A DNA stretch of 64,000 nt from Flaccisagitta enflata (lineage: Eukaryota > Chaetognatha > Sagittoidea > Aphragmophora), in contig OZ231128.1 of NCBI GenBank assembly GCA_965153355.1, positions 29,512,001 through 29,576,000 of the forward strand, in the 5' to 3' direction. Below are positions 1 through 12,249 of this stretch, piece after piece. How positions within the stretch are numbered: the stretch's first letter is position 1; every line of letters begins with the position of its first letter. A program made the position numbers and the translations under genes. The notes under the pieces were generated by a model. It was not told the DNA's origin and made no database searches. It worked only from the letters and a program-made list of their open reading frames with translations.

Positions 1-840
1 CGAGGGGGGGCGGGAAATAAGATTGTCGCCGACATTTTAGTCTTGAATTCACAGTATGTCAGTGCAGTCTAATTCTGTCAATGAAGTCGGATTTTTTGTT
101 TTGACTGTGCAGAACTATCTTGGAGAAATGCAAGCTCAGGGGGCAGAAACATGTTTGCAGATTCCTATGCTCCATGAAACTATCAATGAGGTGAAGTAAA
201 AAACTGACAGACTGACCGGTATCTGACAGGCATAACGATGCCTGTAAGGATGGAATTCATGATGGGTAGGGGCAGGTGAGCAACATGGAAAACAGGCGAG
301 AGACTGGCCTCATGGGAGTAGTATGATGGTAAAAGGAAACAAAGTGTAATGAAAAACGATGGAGAGGCCTGAGCAGACATATAGATGGTCTCCTGTTTAC
401 AACCTTACTACACTAATATGGCCCTTTACATATACAGTGGAATTACGCTCTAATAAACGAAGGATGTTTATTCGCCTATAAAGAAAGAAAGCTAATTGTT
501 TTTGATAAATCGTATCCGGCAATGAATAAAACTGCCTAAAAAGAAAGAATTAATTAAGTGAGAGCCGTGCAAATCGCTTGAACCGTGTCTATATGCAATG
601 AATAATCGGACGACAATCAATTGAGATGCATGGCAGCATGGGTATTTAAATCAAATGGTCAACCATTAGTCTATTACCGTATTGTATACGTCACAGCGTT
701 TCATACCTTATCATACAATTTCATCCGCGAAGTTCCTACTTCCATCTTGTCTTCATTGTAATCGTATACGCCATCGTCGCAGCGTCGTCGTCTTAATTTT
801 CCTTAGGAACGTTTATCATCGACCCACCAGACGTCTCTGT

Positions 841-841
841 C

Positions 842-927
<86 letters not shown>
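841..927. repeat. (GTCT)n then (CT)n microsatellite
   Basis: A short GTCT run passes directly into a pure CT run. The same order occurs in copy 2 at 6302-6448, where the CT run is longer. Confidence 0.97.
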
Positions 928-929
<2 letters not shown>

Positions 930-1091
930 CACGTCATTACGAGTAAACAAACAAGAGAGGGTAGACAAAAGAAAATGATATCGGCCTGTCTCCATTAAAA
1001 CCTTCCTGGCGCGAAAGAGCGAGATGATGACGAGAAATATTGGCATAATACGTAACTGTCTAAAGTACAACCAGCGCCAACGGCTGCAGCT

Positions 1092-1196
<105 letters not shown>

Positions 1197-1336
1197 TGCA
1201 CGACCGCCCGGATCGAATCGCGACGCAGCAAGACCTTTACTTTCAATTCTTACGTAATCCGATCCAAAACCGCCGTGATTTAATACGATTTACGTGATGG
1301 AGCGTCACGATGAGGTACAAACTGGTATTTGTGTTT

Positions 1337-1624
1337 TAGCAGACCCCTCAGCTGGCAGACCCCTCTGCTAAGAAAATTGCTAGTTTAAGGGGATGACGAG
1401 TAGCAGACCCCTATCAGACCCCTACTTTATAGATTTAGGGATGGCCTTTATCAGACCCTTCTTGATCTAGCAGACCCCTCTCTATACTTAAGGGGATTAT
1501 CATCAACAGACCCCTAGGATATCTGGCAGACCCCTCCATATATATGATGAGACAGCACGCTCAACCTCTCTTACTATCATGGGGATGATCTCCAGCAGAC
1601 CCCTACTTTATCTAGCAGACCCCA
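1337..1624 (+). repeat. AGCAGACCCCT interspersed repeat cluster
   Basis: About ten copies of (AG)CAGACCCCT, separated by 10-40 bp of AT-richer sequence that often includes TTTAAGGGGAT or ATCTAG. Spacing is irregular, so this is a degenerate minisatellite. It ends at the CA microsatellite. Confidence 0.75.
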
Positions 1625-1805
<181 letters not shown>

Positions 1806-1892
1806 CTTCTAATTCTAAACTGATGCAAAATTGATACCAACTTGGAATTGCCAACATTTAAATGAAGCGATTCCTACCAAATCACTCTTGTG

Positions 1893-2060
1893 AGGAGAGA
1901 GAGAGAAAGAGAGGAGAGAGAGAGAGAGAGAGAGAAGAGAGAAGGAAGAGGAAGAGAAGAAGAAGAGAGAGAGAGAGAGAGAGAGAGAGAACAGAGAGAG
2001 ACGGGCAGACAGAAAGACAGACAGAAACGAGACAGACAAACAGACAGATTGACAGACAGA
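1893..2060. repeat. GA-rich and GACA compound microsatellite
   Basis: GA/GAA purine tract passing into GACA units. No gene. Confidence 0.9.
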
Positions 2061-2224
2061 CTGTAGACACAATTTTTTCCTTTGTTTTCTTCTTTATTCA
2101 TCCATGATGTAGCCATTTGTTATCAACTAGTGCTACACTTATGAACAAAATAGACCTGCCTTGAATTAGTTGATGAAACAGATTCCAAACATTTTACTAG
2201 GCAAAGTGGTTCCCCATGAGTCAA

Positions 2225-2345
2225 AGCATAGGTATCGCCCTTTGACCAAGGCTGTAGGGCCTCTTTCACCATCTCATTCTCTTATATGATTACTACTAGC
2301 GATATTCGGGTACCGCTGACCATGCACTTTTATAACTATTAGTAC
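2225..2345 (-). repeat. Family B remnant
   Basis: On the minus strand this carries the family B head signature (GGTCAGCGGTACCC in diverged form, near 2310-2330) and a diverged GGCCCTACAGCC block. Fragment only. Confidence 0.4.
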
Positions 2346-2507
2346 TTAAAAAAAAAAGAAAAGAAAAACACCTCGTAGCACAACCCTGCTGAAAATGGAA
2401 CAAAAATCAGTATTTTGGATATTTGCTTTTCAACTCGTTCCTCAACGCTTTTCTTTCTTTATCTTCATTAATTCGCGTTTATCCACTTTCATCGATAGTA
2501 AAAGAAG

Positions 2508-2699
2508 ACAAGGTCGAATACACAGCTACTTAGGTCGCGTGCGGGTGGGCAGGGTCAGTGATAAAAAGGCTAACCATGCAGGTGCAGTGATGCAAAAACC
2601 TCCCTAAAATGCCGAAATAGTAAAAAGTAAAGTGTGAGTGTATGACCGACTGACCGAAGGACGGACAAAGCGGGGTGTATAGTCGCGTGGCACGCGACT
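2508..2699 (+). mobile_element. Family A element (GTCGCGTGC type)
   Basis: The head ACAAGGTCGAATACACAGC is followed by GGTCGCGTGCGGGTGGGCAGG, then AGTAAAGTGTGA, a degenerate GACC/GACG run, the box ACAAAGCGGGGTGTATAG and a terminal hairpin AGTCGCGTGGCACGCGACT, then ten A's. The hairpin 3' arm is the reverse complement of the head segment GTCGCGTGC. It encodes no protein; read as a non-autonomous element, perhaps Helentron-like. Confidence 0.85.
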
Positions 2700-2959
2700 A
2701 AAAAAAAAAGGATTTTGCGAGGCTTATCAAAATTTCAACGGATTTTTTTTTTTTGCTCAGCTTTGTGAAAAAAAGTAAGGAAGGGAAAACGACCTAATAA
2801 GAAAAAAGGAATTTAAGAAGGAATTTTCCCCTTTGCTATGCATAGCTTGGGATTGCCCCCTGACTCATAGAGTTTCAAATTGAGTGAAAACACTTTCACA
2901 GCATCCCGCCTCCTCCTCTTCTCCCTCTCAATCTCCACTCTCACCTCTCTCCCCCAACT

Positions 2960-3196
<237 letters not shown>

Positions 3197-3404
3197 AGTC
3201 TCACTGTGTCTTTTCCAAGGTCAAGAAATGTTATTGCTACCTTATCCAATCCTCTGGATGCCGGTTGGTAGGTGTTTGAAACAATATAAAGCGCAAAGAT
3301 GTCTGGGAATCTAATGGGAGGCTCCCATGCATGATTGCATGGGACATGAAGACAAGTTAATTGTCTTAAGGTACAAACGTTGTACGGCAAGAAAGCTTGG
3401 AATA

Positions 3405-3475
3405 TGAATATATAAAATACATATATGATAAATATATAATAAATATATAATGAATATATAATAGATATATTAAAG
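3405..3475. repeat. AT-rich short tandem repeat
   Basis: Degenerate ATATATAATGAAT-type units. The rest of 3200-3690 shows no gene and no recognised element. Confidence 0.6.
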
Positions 3476-3692
3476 AATTTAAAACTGGAAGGTTGAAAAC
3501 GGAAAGAGAAGCGGAAGCGCAGATATAAATTCAAGCAGAGACCATTTTCAAGCGATGCGATGAGATGATGTGCCTAACAAAGTTGATTTCCAAACAATTT
3601 GCTAGCTGGTAATCTCTTTTTCACGAAAGATGTTATTGATGGAGCGTAAAAAATGTGAACGGAAGTGGATGAGCTAAATATCTAAATGAGTA

Positions 3693-4201
3693 CAGTAGAT
3701 GTCGTCTATACTTGGAAATACGGGGGCCTTCATATCTTAACTACCATTTGTGCCAATGAAACAAAACTTTGTGTGTATAATGCCTATGTCCTATAGGGTT
3801 GACGATGGGGTATGGCAGCTCTGTAGATAGAAAATTCTTTTGAATATACCTAGTCAAATCCGTCTTGATTGAGCAGCTGCCTCAGTTGGTCTAGTGGTTA
3901 ACTCACTTAACTTCAGATTTATCATGATCAGTCTATTTCTTTAAAAGTTCCAAGTTCGAATCCCAGGCTGGTTTTGCTATTAAAGCTAATAGATGAAGCT
4001 GAAATTCTGCCATAAAAGTGATTGATTGTAATATTTTATACTAAAAGTTTTTTTTGTAAGGTAAGCTGTAGGGGGATGCCATACCCCATCGTCAACCCCT
4101 TAGGGTCTATACATTACACCAGCAAAATATCAATCCCATTATTGTACTGATGCCCAGGTTATGAGCTCCCCCGTGTTTCCAAGTCTAGACGACATCTACT
4201 G
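3693..4201. mobile_element. Family C foldback MITE, copy 1
   Basis: Terminal inverted repeats of about 35 bp start CAGTAGATGTCGTCTA and are flanked by TA on both sides (3691-3692, 4202-4203). A second inverted pair lies inside (about 3791-3819 and 4065-4104, core GGGTTGACGATGGGGTATGG), enclosing a tRNA-like sequence. The TA duplication and CAGT ends suggest a Tc1/mariner-class MITE; there is no transposase. The other copy is at 17717-18720. Confidence 0.85.
3882..3973 (+). tRNA. tRNA-like sequence (pseudogene or SINE head)
   Basis: GTTGGTCTAGTGGTTAA matches the D-arm/A-box region of Glu-type tRNAs, and GTTCGAATCCC matches a B box about 55 bp later. The T stem and anticodon arm do not fold cleanly and the spacer is too long, so a functional tRNA is unlikely. 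It sits at the centre of the nested inverted repeats of the family C element. Confidence 0.4.
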
Positions 4202-4239
4202 TAGGTAGTAGGTACGTCAATACGAGCTCAGACAGATGA

Positions 4240-4560
4240 AAATCTTACCGCACACAGGCCGCAGGGGTACGTAGAAAGCCCAAGATATCTCGCGTTTTGG
4301 CGTTTAGACCGTTAAGCTGGCACCGGTATTAACTATTATCAAAGCGAGGATAAAGGCAAACCCCCGCGCTATATCGTTGATGCCAGCTCAGCTCACTGCC
4401 GCCAGCCGCGGCCGGAGGCGGGTTATTTAGGCGGCATCTGCCCGGTCCCTTCTTCCTCTTCATCTTCATCCGGTTCCTCTCCTATTCTACACATCTTCTT
4501 CTTCCGTCTCCGTTTCTCTTTAAACTCTTTTTCTCTGGCCTAGTCACTAAAGTGCGAACA
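4240..4560. other. GC-rich, CpG-rich stretch without gene
   Basis: Contains several CG-rich clusters (for example GCCAGCCGCGGCCGGAGGCGG near 4400). It could be an old promoter region, but no adjacent coding exon was found. Confidence 0.3.
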
Positions 4561-4725
4561 TACAGAAGGGCGAACTTCTACCTCAGTGGATTTCAGCAAA
4601 TTGAGTCTCAACCCTTAAAGGAGTTAATGAGGATGATCCTCTTTTGAACATGTTATTGTCTAAAATTTCTTTTTATTTGAGTTTTAAAACAACTTATTGA
4701 AAAAGAGTAGTTATAAATGCAAAGT

Positions 4726-5250
4726 TTTTATTTTGACCATCCCACTCAGTGGACAAAAATGAAATTTGTAGAGTTTTTAGTCGCGTGCTACGCGACTCTA
4801 CACCCCGCTTTGTCGGTCCGTCTGTCGGTCCGTTGGTCCCTCGGTCCGTCCGTTGGTCCGTTGGTCCGTTGGTCCGTTGGTCCGTCACACTTTACTTTTT
4901 TGTTTTTTTTTCGGTCTTTGGCCTCACTGCTCCTGCCCAAGTGATCAAGTGACCTCAAATACGGCCCCTGCCCACCCGCTGGCGACTTCGGTAGCCGTGT
5001 ATCCGGCCTTGTTTGATAAAATTTTGCTTTCACATATCATGTCTCATCTCAATCAATTTTATTAACCTAATTATCTATTTTTTCTCAAACATGTTTTCTT
5101 TTTTGACCCTATTTGTTACCCTAATTATTGCTTTTGTGGGCACGCTGACATATGTAAATTGAATATTTTCTATGAGAAGAAAATGACTAAGTTTTGAATA
5201 AGCGATATATTACAAGAATTTTAACTGTGAGAAGGAGGACTTTTTTCCCT
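4726..5250 (+). mobile_element. Family E repeat, host of a family A insertion
   Basis: The flanks TTTTTATTTTGACCATCCC (left) and GGGCACGCTGACATATG (right) with T-rich text recur in part at about 21500-21790, without the A insertion. The A element at 4779-5013 therefore landed inside a pre-existing repeat. Confidence 0.5.
4779..5013 (-). mobile_element. Family A element (GTCGCGTGC type)
   Basis: Reverse orientation: hairpin AGTCGCGTGCTACGCGACT, box CACCCCGCTTTGTC, GGTCCGTC/GGTCCGTT microsatellite, TCACACTTTACTTTTTT, GCCCCTGCCCACCCG, then GTGTATCCGGCCTTGT. A near-complete copy inside family E. Confidence 0.9.
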
Positions 5251-5613
5251 AAGCCTTTTAAGCAAATGTCAAAGTGACAATTTGTTTCCTGGCATTCAGT
5301 GAATATTTCTTTGCTGAAGAACAATCTTAGCACTTAAAATGATACCCCTCTCTCGCCTGCTACAACCCCCTCCTCTTCCCTCACTCTCTGCACCTCCGGG
5401 GACAATAAAACAAACGACGATACAACATGCGATAGCGCGAACCAACATCGTGCTCGCCCGGGACGACGCGACATGCAACGAACAACGAGGGGGTGGGGCG
5501 GAAGAAAGACGGCTAACTAGGCGCCCAAGGGAGAACAGTTACATGGTCACTGATATCCCTGGGCTCACAGTCAAATTCATGATGCCCTTTAAAAATGAGA
5601 CCACTTCTCACAT
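5251..5613. other. No gene recognised
   Basis: Contains a C/T-rich then CG-rich stretch (5340-5530). Open frames of up to 100 residues on both strands show no recognisable domain. Confidence 0.4.
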
Positions 5614-5614
5614 A

Positions 5615-5790
5615 CATGAGAAATCAAAAATTTGGGGATAATCGGATAAAGTTTACTCATGGCCGCCCTTTCCCATTATAAAGTAAAGGAGGCATTGTAG
5701 GTAAAAGTCCTATACATTTCCTATGGAAAAAAGGGGGGTGTCGGCTATGAGTAAACTTTCTCTGATCCCCCAAATTTTAGATTTCTCATG
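5615..5790. mobile_element. TA-flanked foldback MITE
   Basis: Inverted arms of about 45 bp (CATGAGAAATC...AAATTTGGGG and GTTTACTCATGGCCG) face their complement CGGCTATGAGTAAAC...ATTTCTCATG. TA lies at both outer edges. No coding capacity. Confidence 0.75.
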
Positions 5791-6301
5791 TATTTTGATT
5801 ACACCGATTCCGTGTGTCATGCACTAAAAAAATTGGGATGGTGTGGAAGAAAGTGCTTGCGCGGGGGCGGGCGGGAAAAAAGATTGTCGCCGACATTTAA
5901 GTCATGAATTCACAGTGTATCAGTGCAGTCTAATACAGTCAATGTAGTCGGATTTTTTGTTTTGACTGAGCAGATCTATCTTGGAGAAATGCAAGCTCAG
6001 GGGGCAGTAACAAGTTCGCAGATTCCTATGCTCCATGAAACTATTAATGAGGTGAATTAAAAAACTGACAGACTGACCGGTATCTGACAGGCATAACGAT
6101 GCCTGTAAGGATGAAATTCATGATGGTTAGGGGCAGGTGAGCAACATGGAAAACAGGCGAGATGCGTTTCATATCACATCATACAATTTCATCCGCGCAG
6201 TTCCTATTTCCATCTTGTCTTCATTGTAATCGTATACGCCATCGTCGCAGCGTCGTCATCTTAATTTTCCTTAGGAACGTTTATCATCGACCCACCAGAC
6301 G

Positions 6302-6451
<150 letters not shown>

Positions 6452-6597
6452 CACGTCATTACGAGTAAACAAACAAGAGAGGAGAGACAAAAGAAAACGA
6501 TATCAGCCGTTCCCAATAAATCCTCCCGCGCGCGAAAAGAGGCAGACGGAGCGACGAAATGGCCGGAACACACCGACTGGCGCCAACTGCTGCAGCT

Positions 6598-6664
6598 GGA
6601 GAGAGAGAGAAGAAGAGAGAGAAGAAGAAAGGAGGAAAGAAAGAAGGAAGAGAGAGCGAGAGAG

Positions 6665-6740
<76 letters not shown>
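6598..6740. repeat. GA-rich microsatellite
   Basis: Interrupted GA/GAA/GGAA tract, then pure GA of about 70 bp. Confidence 0.95.
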
Positions 6741-6744
<4 letters not shown>

Positions 6745-7092
6745 CGACCGCCCGGATCGAATTGAACACGACGCAGCAAGACCTTTACTTCCAATTTTTA
6801 CGTAATCCGATACGGAACCGCCGATATTTAATACGATTTACGTGATGAAGCGTCTTTGAGAAGAGGATTTGAACAGAACTCTGCTTCGTAGTCTCCGTTG
6901 TTATTGACCTGCTTTCTGTTTATGATCTCACCCAATAAGAAACCCAGTGATTAGGATGCAAGAAAGTGACGAGTAAGAACGAATGGATCAGTTGGGAAAA
7001 TGTGATGGGTCAGGATACGGCTCTGTGAGGGTTGGGTGGTCACCGTCATGATGTCAATCATACATGGGGAATCAATTCAATGCAATGAAGAA

Positions 7093-7265
7093 ACAAGGCC
7101 TGATTCTCGGCTACCCAAGTCGCGTGCAGGTGGGAAGGGGCGGAGATAAAAAAGCAAATCAAGTATTTGGGCAGGGGCAGTAATGTGCAAACAGTGTTAA
7201 GGATCAAATGATGAGCGGACCAACCAACCGACCGACAGACATAGCGGGTTAGAGAGTTGCATCTT
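7093..7265 (+). mobile_element. Family A element, decayed tail
   Basis: The head ACAAGGCCTGATTCTCGGC, AAGTCGCGTGCAGGTGGG, GGGCAGGGGCAG and the GACC run are present. The hairpin after TAGCGGGTTAGAGAG has lost its pairing. Confidence 0.75.
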
Positions 7266-7430
7266 CTTAGAATCGAGTTGCAATGACGACGTTATCATGC
7301 CCCAGTGTGATTACAACGATGTTATCTATCGCAGCTCTTGACAGTTGGCCTGGACAACTAAGATTGAGTGAGGCATATCCGAGGGCCGAGACAAAACAGG
7401 ACAAACAATTCTAACTCATTTGATTGAAAA

Positions 7431-7640
7431 ACAAGGCTGGATACACGGCACCCCATACGCAGATGGTTGGGCAGGGGCAGTGATGCGATTCTCAAATGTT
7501 ACGGACCAACGGAAAGGCAGATGGACGGACGGATGGACATCTGTCCATGAGTCCGTTCGTCCATCTGTCTATCTGTCTGTCCCCTCCATCCGAGCGTCAC
7601 GCCATTCATCTGTTTGTCTGTTGGTTTACTAGTCCGTTGG
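7431..7640 (+). mobile_element. Family A fragment
   Basis: The head ACAAGGCTGGATACACGGC, GATGGTTGGGCAGGGGCAG and a GGAC run are present, but no terminal hairpin. The GGAC run is followed by a GTCC/GTCT run in the opposite sense. Confidence 0.65.
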
Positions 7641-8050
7641 AAAAGCTTGAGTAGAATGCGTCCCTCCGTCTGCAGCGATACCGAGTCAGTTGTTTACTAA
7701 CTGCTCCCAAATATGAATCTATCGATAGGTTCGAGGATCTCCCTCAAAGAACACTGACACTTCATATCAGAGTGGGGTCAAGTATGCTTTTTTTGATCCT
7801 TGAATCTTCGACATGATTAATTGGCGTAAGTTACTGTTCCATTCCGCCAAGCAACATTTATGGCGCACATGACGCAAAGCATCAACAGGGCAACAACACC
7901 CATTGCCAAAAAGCGCAATGTGGCAGCGAAGGGTTAACGCGCGATTCTACCTTTCGTCTCGTCTACCGCCATAACGATGCGGGTGGCAATGATGCCACCA
8001 ATAACACCCAACAAATGGCGTATATCACCTCAATCTCAGTCTTGCAACGA
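7641..8050. other. No gene recognised
   Basis: Unique-looking sequence with no convincing open frame or repeat. Confidence 0.4.
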
Positions 8051-8056
8051 GCTGCA

Positions 8057-8058
<2 letters not shown>

Positions 8059-8142
<84 letters not shown>
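8059..8142. repeat. (GA)n microsatellite
   Basis: Pure GA tract of about 84 bp. Confidence 0.98.
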
Positions 8143-8146
<4 letters not shown>

Positions 8147-8190
8147 ACAAACAGCCAAGCAGAGTTAGCGACGGACAAAGAGACAGAAAA

Positions 8191-8358
8191 ACAAGGCCAA
8201 CACCTCTAAGTCGCGTGCGATCGTCAAGACTGAACGAAAAAAAATCAAAATGTAAAATGATTTGAAACATCGCAAAACGGCGAAAAAGGTTAACACAGAC
8301 GGAAGAACGGACAGACAGACGGATGGACCGACCGACCGACATAGAGTAGCACGCGACT
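8191..8358 (+). mobile_element. Family A element
   Basis: The head ACAAGGCCAACACC is followed by AAGTCGCGTGCGA, then a GACC/GACA run and GAGTAGCACGCGACT with A's. The hairpin 5' arm is shortened; the 3' arm still complements the head. Confidence 0.8.
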
Positions 8359-8459
8359 AAAAAGTCAAACAATGGGCAAAAATGTTTTGCAACAGAAATA
8401 GGTATTGTGCGGCAAGGTCATGGTCATCTTCCTGTTTGACCACGTTGTTGGAAGAGAAG

Positions 8460-8579
8460 ACAAGGCCGGATACATGGCTACCCCAGTCGCGTGCGGGTGG
8501 ACAGGCTCAGTGATAGAGGTCACTTGGGCATTTGGGCAGAGGCAATGATCTCAAAAAGCTTAAAAGCGCCAAAAGGGTA
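8460..8579 (+). mobile_element. Family A head, split by family B
   Basis: The head ACAAGGCCGGATACATGGC and CAGTCGCGTGCGGGTGG run to 8579, where a family B element begins. The matching GACC run and hairpin resume at 9148-9224, so one A copy was split by a B insertion. Confidence 0.85.
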
Positions 8580-9147
8580 ATAGTCGCAAAGGCGTTAGTT
8601 GGTCAGCGGTACCCGAGCCCTGCCTGAGTAGGTTGTGCTTGAAGTTGAGGAGGGAGCGGGGTAGCGGCCCCAAAGAGGTCAATGCTTTCACACATATGGG
8701 GAATATTCTCCTCCTCCTCCTCCTCCTCCGTCCCTCCCCCTCAAATCCCAGTCTCAAGGCCCAAATTCCAGTCTCAAAGCCCAAGTCCCAGTCTCGAGAC
8801 CCCAATCCCAGTCTCAAGGCCCAAATTCTAGGCTCAAGGCCTAAATCCCAGCCTGGAGGCCCAGATCCTAGCCTTGAGGCCCAGATCCCAACATTGAGGC
8901 CTAAATCTGGGTCTCTTGGCTTGGATTTGGACCTCGAGGCTGAGTATTGGGCCTCCTGGCAGGGATTTGGGCCTTGAGGCTAGAATTTGGACCTCCAGAC
9001 TGGGATTTGGACCTCAAGACGGAAATTTGTGCCTTGAGACTGGGATTTGAGGGGGGGGGGACGAAGGAGGAGGAGAAGGAGGAGAAAATTCCCAATATGT
9101 GTGAAAGCATAGGTCATCGACTCCTTTGGGGTCGCAGCCAAAAAAGG
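8580..9147 (+). mobile_element. Family B element inserted in family A
   Basis: Order: GTCGCAAAGGCG, GGTCAGCGGTACCC, GTAGCGGCCCCAAAGAGGTC, CTTTCACACATATGGGGAA, a CTC run, a minisatellite of CAAATCCCAGTCTCAAGGCC units that flips near 8905 to GGATTTGGGCCTTGAGGCT, a GGA run, CATATGTGTGAAAGCATAGG and GGGGTCGCAGCC plus A's. The body is a foldback with an inverted minisatellite core. Confidence 0.85.
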
Positions 9148-9224
9148 GGATCAACCAACCGACCGACTAACCTACCGACCGACGGACCGACAAAGCAGGG
9201 TGTTTAGTCGCGTAGCATGCGAAT
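9148..9224 (+). mobile_element. Family A tail, other half of split copy
   Basis: A GACC/GACG run, box ACAAAGCAGGGTGTTTAG and hairpin GTCGCGTAGCATGCGAAT followed by A's. Completes the copy that starts at 8460. Confidence 0.85.
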
Positions 9225-9368
9225 AAAAGAAAAGAAAATGTGATGGCGAAACAGAAAGGTTGAGAAGTAAGACAAGAGAAAAGAAGTAAAAGATCGTTTA
9301 GAGAGATATCTAGGGATTCATGGGTTGAAGCCACAGAAGGTTTGGAGGATGACAAGACGTTCATGACC

Positions 9369-9646
<278 letters not shown>

Positions 9647-10033
9647 CTGAGGCTCACAGAGAAAAGCTGATTATTTGAGGCAAAGTTAGTGACAACTGAT
9701 TGACTAATTAACCGATGCATCTTAATTTGTTGAAATTGATAATCGAAGTGCTCTACAAATCAAAGAGAAATTTGTCATTTCTGAATGGCTTGAACACATA
9801 CTTGATCAGAAATTAGAGCTTATTTCAAAATCACACCAGTTTTTACAGGATTTTTATTTCTCAACGGGTTATTGCCCAATCAGCTTTTCCACTCATTAAT
9901 GCCTTAGATAGTAATCCCATATACAATTACTTACTAAGAATATCAAGTTGACTTATAACATTCCCTGAAACTTTATCCAAAGAACTTCTTCAGTAAGTTT
10001 TACCTCGTTTGCAACATTTCATGAGGTAACTTA

Positions 10034-10175
10034 ACTAGTCATCCAAGGATCGCACATGGTCAGCGGCATTCGATGCCCTTCTTGGAATAATCAGCAAAAG
10101 AAGATGAGTCAGAGCAGGGTAGCGGCCTCAAAGGGCCAATGTCCTGTAGGACACCGGGGTGAATTTCCAGACGTG
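10034..10175 (+). mobile_element. Family B solo left arm (AACTAGTCATCC subtype)
   Basis: ACTAGTCATCCAAGGATCGC, CACATGGTCAGCGGCATTCG, GCAGGGTAGCGGCCTCAAAG and GTCCTGTAGGACACCGGGG. No right arm follows. The same head subtype is at 39264 and 50881. Sequence 9650-10030 before it shows no gene. Confidence 0.7.
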
Positions 10176-10659
10176 GAAACAACCCAAGCGAAGGTCTTTA
10201 TTCAGGTATGAAAATCCGCACGGAAGCGAAATGGTGAATGATGTAAAAAGCATGTTTTGGTTCATTGATTGCCTCCAGTTTCACCGTGCGTTTTTTTGGT
10301 CACATCTTGACCCTAGCTTGATTTGTTTCCGTGATAGATATGAATAGAATAGAATAAAATAGACGATGATGCCCCTAGGCCAGTTCGTGCTAGCATTGCG
10401 GGGATGTCGTTTCTGGTCGTGTGAACTAGAGACAATGGTTGAATTTATGGCGAATCATAAAATACACATCACCAAGTCTTTATTTCAATGGCAATAAGCA
10501 GTTTCCCTCTTGATTTTTCCCTGGAGAGTTGGTCCCTCTCCTTTCCCATTTCATCCTTCATTTATGGCGATGACATCAGAGCTTTGTCTAAAGTCTAAAG
10601 AGCCTTAAAAATCGGAAATGATTTTTGTCCTCGCCTAATCGTTATTGGACGGAATTGAA

Positions 10660-10925
10660 CCTGCCTGAGGGCGTGTTTTTAGTGAAGATGAAAAACGCGT
10701 TTGTTCCCTTGAAACAAGATCACAGCGTGAACACATATTCAAGAATTTCCACTGTCCCACGAGGGAGTGAGCGAGCCCGTGAATGGATTGAGCGAGCGAA
10801 ACGAGCATAGTGAAGCAGAGCGCTGCAGAGCGAGTGAGCGGAGTGAGCGCCGCGAGCGAATGAACATAGCGAGCGACCGAGTGGCCCGTTCAAAACGCGA
10901 TTGTCTCTGACAAGAAACGCCCTCT
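10660..10925. mobile_element. Possible foldback element
   Basis: GAGGGCGTGTTTTT and AAAAACGCGTTT on the left face AAAACGCGATTG and AACGCCCTC on the right, imperfectly. The core is rich in GAGCGAGCGA-like units. Confidence 0.35.
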
Positions 10926-11015
10926 AAGTCTCACGCAATCCCCCAAATCGAAAGAGACAAACGGAGACCACAATTTCTTCTTGATTCCATATTCAGTCAC
11001 TTTAAACAGACACCG

Positions 11016-11098
11016 CTATGTTGATCCGTCGGTCCGTCGGGTCAATCATTTTTTTAGTCGCGTCTGTTGGTCTGTTGGTCCATAACACTTCGCTTTTA
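11016..11098 (-). mobile_element. Family A tail fragment
   Basis: GTCCGTCGGGTCAATC, then TTTTTAGTCGCGTCTGTTGG, with the hairpin cut off. It abuts the complete copy at 11099. Confidence 0.5.
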
Positions 11099-11332
11099 AG
11101 TCGCGTGCTACGCGACTCTACACCCCGCTTTGTTGGTCCGTCCGTCCGTTGGTCCGTCCGTCCGTCCGTCGGTCCGTCGGTCCGTCCGTCCGTCCGTCCG
11201 TCCGTCACACTTTACTTTTTCGGCGTTAATGGGGATTTTGGCTATACTGCTCCTGCCCAAATGCTCCACTGACCTCAATTATGGCCCCTGCCAACCCGCA
11301 AGCGACTGGGGTAGCCCTGTATCCGGCCTTGT
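11099..11332 (-). mobile_element. Family A element (GTCGCGTGC type)
   Basis: Hairpin AGTCGCGTGCTACGCGACT, CACCCCGCTTTGTTGG, a GTCC/GTCG microsatellite of about 70 bp, TCACACTTTACTTTTT and GTATCCGGCCTTGT. Near complete. Confidence 0.9.
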
Positions 11333-11339
11333 TACTGTG

Positions 11340-11445
11340 TTTATAGGCGGTTTTGCATTGTCGCCCCCGCCTAGATTTTGGATAAGCCTATTTCTTCACT
11401 GCCCCCGCCCACCAGTACGCGACCAGCTGGGCAAACGTCAATTCG
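11340..11445 (-). mobile_element. Family A head remnant
   Basis: CACTGCCCCCGCCCACCAGTACGCGACCAGCTGG resembles the reversed head (here split as CACTGCCCCCGCCCACC and TACGCGACCAGCTGG). No tail. Confidence 0.45.
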
Positions 11446-11941
11446 GTCTTTTTCATTTTTGCGTTTCCGGGCTATTTTGTATCACCCCCCCCCCCGTCGT
11501 GCCCACGTGACCATCCGCAGGCGATTAAGTAGCAGCTTCTTCGGTTTCTCCAACTGTACTGCACTACTGCAACCGCAAACACTCTGAGAAGGAGAAACTT
11601 GCGGATAGACAGAGAACCTCAAATGGCTTCAGTCTGAATGGATGGCTTCCGAATGAATGGATGGAATAAAGATGAACCGAGTCTCAATCAATTTACAAGA
11701 CAAGACGGCGAAAGACAAACTTCATAAGACATTAAGCATTGGCTATGTTCACGCTACAACACAATACTCAGTATTACTCACACTTGCGTCTAACAACGTG
11801 AAAACTATTCTTGACGACTACAATTCGGCAGACCAGTGGACCGGAAGGATGTATTAAGCGAAATGCGTCCTCTGTTGTTTCGCACGAATTGTCACAATTC
11901 CATTTCCATTTTCATTTCTCCCTGGGAGCTTTTTCATGTGA

Positions 11942-12249
<308 letters not shown>

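Noticed and set aside
3882-3973. Functional tRNA gene
   Set aside because: A and B boxes are present but the stems do not pair well and the spacing is too long.
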